64,000 nucleotides of DNA from Micrococcaceae bacterium Sec5.1 (lineage in GTDB: Bacteria > Actinomycetota > Actinomycetes > Actinomycetales > Micrococcaceae). Shown here piece by piece: positions 17,664 to 24,847 of this stretch. A program made the position numbers and the translations under genes. The stretch is from the NCBI GenBank assembly GCA_039636795.1, contig CP143430.1:4092001-4156000 (forward strand). Reading direction: 5' to 3'. Under the pieces are notes generated by a model that did not search any database, was not told where the DNA came from, and saw only the letters and a program-made list of their open reading frames with translations. Every line of letters starts with the position of its first letter. Positions within the stretch are counted from its first letter, which is position 1.

Positions 17664-18607
17664 CAGAGTGCATTCCGTCCGCGAGTCAGCGAGAGCTGCA
17701 GGAGTGAGATAAGGATGGCGACCACGAAGAAGATGGTTGCATTGGCCATCTGGTAGGCGTAGTCGCCGCCATTGAAGCCGGCGATGACAGTCATCGCGAT
17801 GCTTCGGGTGGAGGTCCCCGGGCCGCCGTTCGTCAGCCCGACGATGATGTCGTAGGCATTGAGGAAGCCCTTGAACCCAAGAATGATGTTGATGACCACG
17901 TAACCGGCCACCAACGGAAGGGTGATCTTCAGCAGCTGTTGGAATTTGCTCGCCCCGTCGATTTCTGCGGCCTCATAAACGTCCCCGGGCACAGCAACAA
18001 GGCCCGCAATGTAGATGAGCAGCGCCCCGGGTACTGCCTGCCAGGCTGTGACAAGGACAATCGCAATCCACGCGAGGTCGGGGTTGGCGAGCAGGCTGCT
18101 CTCCAGCCAAGGGATGCCTGCTGCAGCACCCGCGGCAGGCAGGGAGTTCGAAAACAGGAAGTTGAACACGTAGGCGATGATGATGCCGGAAACCACCATG
18201 GGGATAACGAAGATGGTTCGCAGTGCCGACTTCATCCGGATGCGCGAGGTAAGCCCGACTGCAAGCAGGAAGGCGATCACGTTGACGGCGATCACGGTGA
18301 CGATGGAGAACCCGAAGGTGAACAGGTAACTCTGCAGGATAGCGGGGTCACTGAAGATCGCGATGTAGTTTGTCAGGCCGATGAACTCCCAATCACCTAT
18401 TCCGATGGAGTTCGTGAAGCTGAAGAAGATACCGATGATGCCCGGAATCGTGATGGCGAGTGTGAACAGGATGAGGCTGGGCACGAGGAAAAAGTAGAAG
18501 ATCGGTTCCACACGCCGCCTGCTGCGCTGGGTTTGGGGACGCTGCTTTTGGCGCCCCTGCTTTTGCAGGCTCTGCCTGGATGTGGTTGAGGTGCTGATGC
18601 TGGACAT
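17663..18607 (-). CDS. sugar ABC transporter permease, MalF-type
   Basis: A 314-residue CUT1 permease. A basic N-terminal tail rich in Gln, Arg and Ser precedes the first helix near residue 35. The EAA loop lies at VPGDVYEAAEIDGASKFQQL. It is located 24 bases after the binding-protein gene and is followed directly by the MalG-type partner, completing the membrane part of a three-gene importer. Confidence 0.95.
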   Translation of the reverse strand: MSSISTSTTSRQSLQKQGRQKQRPQTQRSRRRVEPIFYFFLVPSLILFTLAITIPGIIGIFFSFTNSIGIGDWEFIGLTNYIAIFSDPAILQSYLFTFGFSIVTVIAVNVIAFLLAVGLTSRIRMKSALRTIFVIPMVVSGIIIAYVFNFLFSNSLPAAGAAAGIPWLESSLLANPDLAWIAIVLVTAWQAVPGALLIYIAGLVAVPGDVYEAAEIDGASKFQQLLKITLPLVAGYVVINIILGFKGFLNAYDIIVGLTNGGPGTSTRSIAMTVIAGFNGGDYAYQMANATIFFVVAILISLLQLSLTRGRNAL

Positions 18608-18631
18608 GTTTCTGACTTCCTATGTTCTGCA

Positions 18632-19906
18632 CTACTGGCGGAAGGCCAGGCGCGCCCAATCTGCGTCGAGCGTGCGGAGGGTGGATGCAGGGGACGCGCC
18701 AAACACGATTGCCTGCGTATAGTTCATGATCGGGATGGTGCGCGGAACGAGCACCGAGGGGCCCTGGTAAACCTGCGATTTCTCGTAGTACTCCACCATT
18801 CCCTCAATCCGGGGGTCCGGGACGTTTGCAGAATCCTTGGTGGGCGTGAAGCCCAACTGCGATTTGTTGTAGGCATCGATCACCTCTGGCCTGTACAGGT
18901 ACTCGAGGAAGTTACGTGCAGCATCCTTGTGCTTGGACGCTTCCGGAATCCACGCTGCCAGATCCACATTGACGCGGACGCGCAGATCCTTTGGATCTTC
19001 GGTCATCGGGAGGGGAAAGGTTCCGAGCTTGAGGTCCGGGGCGGTCTTGGCGATCTCGCTGAATGCCCACGGGCCCTGGAGGTACATGGCCGCCTTGCCC
19101 TGCGAGAAAGCAAGATTACCGTCACCGTAGGCGCGGCTTGCAGCATCCTTGTTGACGTAGTTCTTTGCGAGCGTGAGCATCTTCTCGACTGGCTGGTTGA
19201 AGTCTTTCTGGAATGACACGGAGGATTCCGGCCCAACCTCCGTGCCTTCGGCAGCAAGCTTCTTGAAGAAGTCAATGGTGTCCACCTGCCCACCTACCGA
19301 GTAGTCAAACCACCCTTGAGCGATCGTCCAGTCGTCCTTCCACGTGGCATAGAACGGCGTAACCCCAGCGGCTTTCAGCGCTTCACACGCCGCGACCATC
19401 TCGCTCCAGGTCTTCGGCACCGCGATGTTGTACGCAGCGAAGATCTCCTTGTTGTAGATCACCGAGGACGCCATGACCGAGTACGGCAGGGCACTGGTCC
19501 GGTCCGGATACGAACCGTACTGGTCCATGAGCGGTTGGAGGTCTTCACGGACGCGGGAGGCTGCTTGCGTACCGGACAAGTCGCTCAACGCTCCGCGCTG
19601 GACAAAGCGGGACGTCTCCATGTTGTAGTTCGCAAGCGCGATGTCCGGTGGATTGCCGCGGACGAAGCTGGCGGACACGACGTCGACACCCGAGGTGTCA
19701 AGCACCACCTCGGTTTTGTTCTGGGAAGCGTTGTAGTCGGCAACCAGCTTGGTCATGAAGCCGATGGCCTCCCGCTTGCTGAAGGTGAAGCGGATGGTCT
19801 CTTTGCCCGGTTCCCCGGTACAGCCCGAGAGAAGGCCGGCGAGCAGAGCCAGACCCACGCCCATCGCTGCCATGCGTTTCTTGCGCGTAGCTTTCACAGA
19901 CTCCAT
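18632..19906 (-). CDS. sugar ABC transporter substrate-binding lipoprotein
   Basis: A 424-residue extracellular solute-binding protein (family 1). The N-terminus has a basic region, a hydrophobic stretch and lipobox LSGC near residue 29, so it is lipid-anchored. Conserved elements such as ADYNASQNKTEV, YNKEIF and GKAAMYLQGPWAF fit oligosaccharide binding. As first gene of the minus-strand transporter operon, it is preceded by operator-like palindromes and the divergent ROK regulator. The substrate is presumably an alpha-glucoside cleaved by the cluster's GH13 enzyme. Confidence 0.94.
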   Translation of the reverse strand: MESVKATRKKRMAAMGVGLALLAGLLSGCTGEPGKETIRFTFSKREAIGFMTKLVADYNASQNKTEVVLDTSGVDVVSASFVRGNPPDIALANYNMETSRFVQRGALSDLSGTQAASRVREDLQPLMDQYGSYPDRTSALPYSVMASSVIYNKEIFAAYNIAVPKTWSEMVAACEALKAAGVTPFYATWKDDWTIAQGWFDYSVGGQVDTIDFFKKLAAEGTEVGPESSVSFQKDFNQPVEKMLTLAKNYVNKDAASRAYGDGNLAFSQGKAAMYLQGPWAFSEIAKTAPDLKLGTFPLPMTEDPKDLRVRVNVDLAAWIPEASKHKDAARNFLEYLYRPEVIDAYNKSQLGFTPTKDSANVPDPRIEGMVEYYEKSQVYQGPSVLVPRTIPIMNYTQAIVFGASPASTLRTLDADWARLAFRQ

Positions 19907-19976
19907 AGTCCTTTCGTCTTGCGGACCCCCAGTGGCCGCTATGCCTTGGGGGAGGTGGTCGCGTTCAACCTCCGAC

Positions 19977-20006
19977 TTTAGATAGGAGGTAAATTTATGA
20001 CCTATC
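19977..20006. promoter_or_regulatory. operator-like AT-rich palindromes, transporter side
   Basis: TTTAGAT starts the segment. GATAGG (19981-19986) and CCTATC (20001-20006) flank a TAAATTTA palindrome at 19990-19997. It is 71 bases upstream of the binding-protein start and shares AAATTTATG with the other two sites. Likely ROK operator for the minus-strand operon. Confidence 0.55.
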
Positions 20007-20062
20007 GCTAGTATTTAGTGAGGAGCGCCACACGGTCAAGCTTTTGAGGAAATGCGTCGCCA

Positions 20063-20087
20063 TCTAAATTTATGTACTAAATTTAGA
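20063..20087. promoter_or_regulatory. operator-like palindromes, ROK side
   Basis: TCTAAAT at 20063-20069 and ATTTAGA at 20081-20087 form an inverted repeat. Within it CTAAATTTAG (20077-20086) is a perfect palindrome. It lies 50 bases upstream of the ROK start, consistent with autoregulation. Confidence 0.55.
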
Positions 20088-20135
20088 GAGACCGCTCTAT
20101 CACTCTGGTAGGCGGCTGGAAAGTGGGAGCATCGC

Positions 20136-21359
20136 ATGCTGATCGGGACTGCGCCGTCAACACAGCTGGTTCGTAGGGTCAATGCCGGCGCGATGCTCAA
20201 GGCCATGCGGGGTGCCGGCGTCGTAACAGGCACGGAACTCATGGCTTCTACCGGGCTCTCCCGCGCCACCGTCATTTCCATCTGCGACGAACTCGTCCGG
20301 CTCGGCTGGCTCCAGGAGCTGGAAAACCAGCGAGGGGCCGGAGATTACATAAAGGGCAGGCCGGCGCGCCGCTTTATCTTCGACGACAGCGCGGCCAGCG
20401 TGCTTGGGATCGACATCGGCGCCAACAAGATCACGGCCATAGTGGCTGACATGGCGGGAACACCTCTGTCGCAAGTCACGATGCCCTTCCGTACATACAT
20501 TGTGCCTGCCCATGAGCGCGCGGATGTGCTGGACCGGATCGCCGCCGATGTCCTGAAAAAGGCCGGCGTATCTGCAGACTCGGTTCTTGCTGTGTCTGTG
20601 GGAGTGGCTGCGCCGGTAAGCCGCGACGGCGAGGTTCTCACCGTCCAGGAATTCTGGAAATCCTTCGATGTCCGCCAGATTGTTTCAGAGCGGCATGGCT
20701 GGCAGGTACTCCTGGAAAATGACGCCAACCTCGCAGCCCTCGCGGAACGGTGGCAAGGCACCGCGCAGGGAGTCGACAACCTCGTGGTCATGCTCGCCGG
20801 CGACCGTCTGGGTTCCGGCATCCTGGAATCCGGCCGTTTGCTCCACGGGCAGCTGGGTGGCTTTGGGGAACTCGGATATCTGGATACGGTGGACGGCGTG
20901 GGCGACACCTACGGCATCGCCCACTACGCTGTGTTGTGGGGACGGGAAGCCCTTTCTGGCAGCGAGACCACCAAGCTGCGGGAACTTTGCGAGGATGATC
21001 CTGCAGCGCTCACAGCAGAGATGGTTTTCAAGGCAGCCGCGGAGGGAGACCCGGCCGCCCGTCACGCCCTGGGTCGCGTGGCGCACCGCATGGCCCGCGT
21101 GATCGGGTCAATCAGTACCTTGGTCAACCCTGAGCTGGTAGTTATTGCCGGAGCCGTGGCAGCCTCTGCCCATGCCCTGATCCCAGCCATTGAGAAGCAG
21201 TTGCCGGACTTCACGTTCACTCCCCCGCGTCTGGCAACCTCCACTCTGGGCGACGGCATTGTGTCCCTCGGCGCGATCCGCCACGCCCTGGACTACGTCG
21301 AGGAACACGCACTGGACCTCTCCCCCTCGTCATTGCCTAAGCGCGCGGACGCTTCCTGA
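20136..21359 (+). CDS. ROK-family transcriptional regulator
   Basis: A 407-residue regulator with an N-terminal winged-helix region (about residues 20-75, GTELMASTGLSRATVISICDE) and a sugar-kinase-like ROK domain from about residue 88 (GIDIGANKITAIV). The usual ROK zinc motif CxCGxxGC is absent and the nearby ExGH is replaced by ELGY, so it may not bind zinc or phosphorylate sugar. GGGAG 7 bases before the ATG at 20136 supports the start. It is divergent from the sugar transporter operon, with palindromes in between, and probably represses it until sugar binds. Confidence 0.88.
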   Translation: MLIGTAPSTQLVRRVNAGAMLKAMRGAGVVTGTELMASTGLSRATVISICDELVRLGWLQELENQRGAGDYIKGRPARRFIFDDSAASVLGIDIGANKITAIVADMAGTPLSQVTMPFRTYIVPAHERADVLDRIAADVLKKAGVSADSVLAVSVGVAAPVSRDGEVLTVQEFWKSFDVRQIVSERHGWQVLLENDANLAALAERWQGTAQGVDNLVVMLAGDRLGSGILESGRLLHGQLGGFGELGYLDTVDGVGDTYGIAHYAVLWGREALSGSETTKLRELCEDDPAALTAEMVFKAAAEGDPAARHALGRVAHRMARVIGSISTLVNPELVVIAGAVAASAHALIPAIEKQLPDFTFTPPRLATSTLGDGIVSLGAIRHALDYVEEHALDLSPSSLPKRADAS

Positions 21360-21395
21360 TCTTGTCCAGCGCCGGCTGGAACCCGGGGCTACGCG

Positions 21396-22967
21396 CTATT
21401 CCGGCATTGACATGGTGCGCAGGTCCAGCTGTCTCAGAACACGATCTGCCACTTCCGGATCAGTCCCAGGCTCATTCCGCGCCTCCACCACTTCCTGGCG
21501 GGCGGCATCCAGCGCAATCGTCTGCACGGCAATGGCAAGCTCACGCCCTCGCTTGCGTTTCTCCGCCGCCGATTCGTTGCGCAACGTCCCATCCAGCAGC
21601 TCTGCATGGAGCCGGCGCATCTTTTCCTTGACCAGTGCCACTTTGTCCGCGGGGAGTTCCTTCATGAGCTCGTGGTCCTTCAGCGCCGACACCGCCGCCG
21701 ACTGGGCACGTTTAGCCAGAACACGTGCCGCGTCCTTTTCATGGGAACCGTCCTCCGTGGCTTTGAGGACCCGCATCAGCCACGGAAGTGTCAGGCCGGG
21801 CAGTACCAAGGTGGCCAGGAGCACGGCGCAGGCGATGACCAGGATTTCGTGCCGCGCGGGGAAGTCACTGCCATCAGGCAAGGTCACTGGGAGCGCCAAA
21901 GCGAGAGCCAGCGTGGCCAGCCCACGCATTCCACACCATGTCAGGATGAGTACTTCCTTGGGCGAGGTTGGCTGCAGGAGATTCCGCCGCTGATGGGCGG
22001 TTAGCGCAAGCAGCCCGAGCCATAGGTAGCGAACAACGAACACCAGGATGCAGATCACCACAGCAACGCCGATCATCCCGAAAATCGCCGTCCCCTCGTC
22101 ACGGATGACGTGACGGATCTCCAAGCCCACCAGGCCGAAGGCCAGTCCGGTCGCCAGCAGCTCCACCACGTCCCAGAACGCAGTCCGCGTGATGCGCTCA
22201 GCAGCGTCCTGCGGCCGCGCGTGGCGTTGCAGTTCCAAGGCGGTCACGACGACGGCCACCACACCTGAAGCGTGGAGCTCTTCCGCCAGGATGTACGCAG
22301 CGAACGGAACCACAAGCGTGACCGCACTGCGTGCCACCATGGAGGTCACCAGCTTGGTGATGAACTTGGTCAGCCAGCCCATGGCGATGCCGATGACCAC
22401 CGCCAAGGCCGCGCCCACCACGAACTGCAGGATAACGTTAGGCCCCACCTCGCTACCGGAGACCGTGGCGGCTACCGCTGCCTGGAAGATCACAATGGCG
22501 GCGGCGTCATTGAAAAGGCCCTCACTCTGCAGAACAGTAATGAGCCGCCTGGGCATGTGAACGCGGCCAGCCACGGACTCGACTGCGACGGGATCCGGCG
22601 GCGCCACCATGGCTCCCAAGGCAATAGCTGCCGGAATCCCGATGCCAGGAATCATGAGCCACGCAGCACCAGCCACCACTGCTGTGGAGACCACCACCAA
22701 GGCGACAGCCATGAGGAGCAGCGTCCGCCACCGGACCCGGAAAACGGCCCAGGAACTCTTCTGCGCGGTGGCAAAGAGCAACGGTGGGAGGAAGATTGGC
22801 AGGATCAACTCCGGCGAAATCTCAAACTCAGGAAAGCCGGGAATGAACGTGAGCGCAACAGCCAAGAGCAGCATCAGGACCGGATAGGGAAGCCGAAGCC
22901 TGTCGCCCAAGCCCACGGCCAGCACCGTCGCAAGCAGCAATCCGATAATGAGTGCCAGCTGATCCAT
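21396..22967 (-). CDS. Na+/H+ antiporter, CPA1 type
   Basis: A 523-residue cation/proton antiporter with about 12 membrane helices in the first 400 residues and a charged cytoplasmic tail rich in Lys, Arg and Glu. The ion-binding signature of helix 5-6, AMVAPPDPVAVESVAGRV, has the DP pair typical of CPA1 exchangers, and LFNDAAAIVIF is the next conserved helix. The ATG at 22967 (MDQLALIIG) is preferred over an upstream in-frame start at 23009. It would extrude Na+ in exchange for protons, aiding pH and salt balance. Confidence 0.93.
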   Translation of the reverse strand: MDQLALIIGLLLATVLAVGLGDRLRLPYPVLMLLLAVALTFIPGFPEFEISPELILPIFLPPLLFATAQKSSWAVFRVRWRTLLLMAVALVVVSTAVVAGAAWLMIPGIGIPAAIALGAMVAPPDPVAVESVAGRVHMPRRLITVLQSEGLFNDAAAIVIFQAAVAATVSGSEVGPNVILQFVVGAALAVVIGIAMGWLTKFITKLVTSMVARSAVTLVVPFAAYILAEELHASGVVAVVVTALELQRHARPQDAAERITRTAFWDVVELLATGLAFGLVGLEIRHVIRDEGTAIFGMIGVAVVICILVFVVRYLWLGLLALTAHQRRNLLQPTSPKEVLILTWCGMRGLATLALALALPVTLPDGSDFPARHEILVIACAVLLATLVLPGLTLPWLMRVLKATEDGSHEKDAARVLAKRAQSAAVSALKDHELMKELPADKVALVKEKMRRLHAELLDGTLRNESAAEKRKRGRELAIAVQTIALDAARQEVVEARNEPGTDPEVADRVLRQLDLRTMSMPE

Positions 22968-23059
22968 GTTCCCGCTTCCCCAGAAGTTGTACGTCGCGTC
23001 TGCGTACAATGCCGCGGAAGCTACCTACAAACCTATCCCGGGGTCCACGCATCCCTTGC

Positions 23060-23107
23060 CACGTCAATCCGCGATCACGTCAATCCGGGCTCACGTCAAT
23101 CCGCGGT
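23060..23107. repeat. three tandem 16-bp repeats
   Basis: Three head-to-tail copies beginning CACGTCAATCCG, at 23060, 23076 and 23092. The third copy runs into the 3' end of the NAD(P)-binding gene. They lie between that gene's stop and the start of the antiporter gene. The copies differ at two or three bases. Confidence 0.7.
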
Positions 23108-23752
23108 CAGGGCATCCACCACGTCAACTGTTCCATCCTTGAAAGTGATGGTCCGGTGGATAGTGCCAGGAAGTTCCAAGACAGCAGCGGCTACCAGGGC
23201 AACGTTCGCACGGGAAGTCTTGGTGTCGTTGCCAGGGTTTGCCGGGTTGACCTCGATCAGCCCGGACGCCGGCTCCTCCGTCAAGGTCCCCGGCCCCAGG
23301 ACCGTCCAATCCAACCCACTATTACGCAGGTAGTCATCAGCCGCTGCTTTGGACTCTGCATAGGGGAAGAAAGGGTGGTCCTGAGGAATGCCGTGATCCT
23401 TTGCGCTGCCTATGTAGGACACCATCACGTAACGCGTGACGCCGGCTTCCTTGGCTGCGTCCATGGATCGGATGGCGGCGTCCCGGTCCACGGCATACGT
23501 CCTGGCCGGATTACCCCCACCAGCCCCTGCCGACCAGACCACGGCGTCGTGGCCCTTCAGCGCGTGGGCGAGTTCCGCCGTCGTCGAGTTTTCCACGTCC
23601 AGCACCTGCGCAGTGGCGCCGGTCTCCGTGACTTCTGCCACATGATCGGGATTTCGAATGAACGACGTGACATCGTGACCTTCGCCACTAAGAATCCGGG
23701 ACAGATGAAGGGCCACTTTGCCGTGGCCGCCAATGATTGCGATTCGGCTCAT
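23096..23752 (-). CDS. NAD(P)-binding Rossmann-fold (NmrA/SDR-like) protein
   Basis: A 218-residue atypical short-chain dehydrogenase-like protein. The glycine-rich nucleotide motif IIGGHGKVALHL begins 4 residues from the N-terminus, followed by LKGHDAVVWSAGAGGG and ALVESA-like variants (YVMVSYIGSA). The Tyr-x3-Lys pair of classical SDRs is not clear, but YAESKAAADDYL matches the usual YAxSK segment of this subgroup. The start at 23752 gives the motif at its expected position. Substrate unknown. Confidence 0.85.
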   Translation of the reverse strand: MSRIAIIGGHGKVALHLSRILSGEGHDVTSFIRNPDHVAEVTETGATAQVLDVENSTTAELAHALKGHDAVVWSAGAGGGNPARTYAVDRDAAIRSMDAAKEAGVTRYVMVSYIGSAKDHGIPQDHPFFPYAESKAAADDYLRNSGLDWTVLGPGTLTEEPASGLIEVNPANPGNDTKTSRANVALVAAAVLELPGTIHRTITFKDGTVDVVDALTAD

Positions 23753-23800
23753 GCACCCATTCTGTCCCACATGGGAGGGTGGCGCGGGCGGGGAAATGAA

Positions 23801-23832
23801 AAGACCCCGCAGACGAAAATCTGCGGGGTCTT
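23801..23832 (-). terminator. intrinsic terminator after tRNA-Met
   Basis: A 13-bp perfect stem (23801-23813 with 23820-23832) and a 6-base loop. Read on the minus strand it ends in TTTTC, just downstream of tRNA-Met. Confidence 0.85.
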
Positions 23833-23838
23833 GCTCTG

Positions 23839-23912
23839 TAGCGGTGGGGAGGCTCGATCTCCCGACCTCACGATTATGAGTCGTGCGCTCTAACCAACTG
23901 AGCTACACCGCC
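23839..23912 (-). tRNA. tRNA-Met (CAT)
   Basis: A 74-base cloverleaf on the minus strand. The acceptor stem GGCGGTG pairs with CACCGCT, the D-loop reads AGCTCAGTTGGTTAGAGC, the anticodon loop ACTCATAAT centres on CAT, and the T-arm contains GATCGAGCC. CCA is not encoded. The sequence looks like an elongator tRNA-Met: the acceptor stem is fully paired at the first position, unlike an initiator. Confidence 0.93.
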
Positions 23913-23921
23913 ACGAATGAG

Positions 23922-23962
23922 AAAAACCTGTGTCAAGCCGGTCAAAACCGCCTTGACACAGG
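23922..23962 (-). terminator. intrinsic terminator after tRNA-Thr
   Basis: CCTGTGTCAAG and CTTGACACAGG form an 11-bp stem, followed on the minus strand by TTTTTC. It separates tRNA-Thr from tRNA-Met, so the two are transcribed separately. Confidence 0.85.
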
Positions 23963-23973
23963 CCCTCATTCAG

Positions 23974-24045
23974 AGCCCCCCACCGGAATCGATCCGGTGA
24001 CCTCGTTCTTACCAAGAACGCGCTCTACCACTGAGCTAGGGGGGC
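23974..24045 (-). tRNA. tRNA-Thr (GGT)
   Basis: A 72-base cloverleaf on the minus strand. Acceptor arms GCCCCCC and GGGGGGC pair perfectly, the anticodon stem-loop CGTTC-TTGGTAA-GAACG carries GGT, and the T-arm has GATCGATTCC. CCA is not encoded. Confidence 0.95.
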
Positions 24046-24163
24046 AACGAGTAAATACTCTACCGGACGTTTTCAGAAGCTACAAATCGGCGAAAATCCG
24101 GGAAAAAACGGCGTCGACACAATTTGCGCAGACGCCACTTTCCTGATCCAAATACCGCCCAAA

Positions 24164-24625
24164 TCAGGGCAGACGGAGGACCTGTCCGGGATAGATGAGA
24201 TCCGGGTTAGGCACTGTGTCAGCATTGGTTGCGATCAGGGCTGCGAGGTCCACTCCGAACTGCGCAGCGATGCCGCTCATGGTGTCACCGGGTTCCACTA
24301 CAACCTCCGTGACGCGTGGGGCGACTGGACCGCGCTGCCCTGCCTCGGCAGCGGCCTCAGAGGCTGCCTGTTGGGCCAGTGGCTGGACCTCCGGCGCTCC
24401 GGGCTCCAAGCCCGCCTGCTCGGCGATCTGAGCGCCTGCAGCGTTGGCTGCCTCCTGCTGCTCGGCCGCTTGGACTGCAGCAGCTTCTGCGGCGGCCTTG
24501 CTCGAAGCAGAAGCATCGACGGCGGCAGTATCCTCTGCGGCCTGCGTTACGGCCGTCTGGTCCTGTTGGCCGTCGCCCTTTCCGCCCATTCCCAGGTTCT
24601 TCTTCAAATTGTCGAGCAATCCCAT
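24164..24625 (-). CDS. LysM-domain protein with Ala-rich linker
   Basis: A 153-residue protein. A short N-terminal segment MGLLDNLKKNLG is followed by an Ala/Gln/Glu-rich linker (about residues 25-100) and a single C-terminal LysM domain (107-153, VEPGDTMSGIAAQFGVD and YPGQVLRLP), which binds peptidoglycan glycan strands. No signal peptide or membrane helix is visible, so it may be cytoplasmic or leave by another route, as in YgaU/XkdP-like proteins. The ATG at 24625 has an excellent AGGAGGG site; upstream in-frame starts look spurious. Confidence 0.85.
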   Translation of the reverse strand: MGLLDNLKKNLGMGGKGDGQQDQTAVTQAAEDTAAVDASASSKAAAEAAAVQAAEQQEAANAAGAQIAEQAGLEPGAPEVQPLAQQAASEAAAEAGQRGPVAPRVTEVVVEPGDTMSGIAAQFGVDLAALIATNADTVPNPDLIYPGQVLRLP

Positions 24626-24722
24626 GGGGAACCCTCCTGCATTCAGCGTGCGACCGTCAGGCTCTTCGCAGCTACGCGGCTCGTAGCACTTTGATCGTAC
24701 GGCGGCTCCCCGTGGCATGGAA

Positions 24723-24779
24723 CCCGCCCTTGTTCGTCCCACCCGCCCTTGAACGGAGGGAATGCCGAACAAGAGCGGG
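24723..24779. terminator. intergenic palindrome, repeat family D copy 1
   Basis: Arms of 14 bases (24723-24736 and 24766-24779, one mismatch) carry CTTGTTCG and CGAACAAG. The inner sequence is also similar to the copy at 41188-41241. It lies upstream of the LysM gene and downstream of the helicase gene on the minus strand, so it may terminate the helicase transcript. Confidence 0.65.
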
Positions 24780-24847
24780 AATTGTGGGATTAAACGCCAC
24801 AGGGGGCCGGCCCGAAAGCCGACCCCCTGACGGGAACTACTTAGTGT

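Noticed and set aside
22272..23333. A 353-codon plus-strand frame across the antiporter and NAD(P)-binding genes
   Set aside because: Spans two real minus-strand genes and the gap between them, and has no known motif.
23839..24045. The tRNA pair as an integration site for a mobile element
   Set aside because: No integrase, direct repeat of the tRNA end or change in gene style is seen next to either tRNA.
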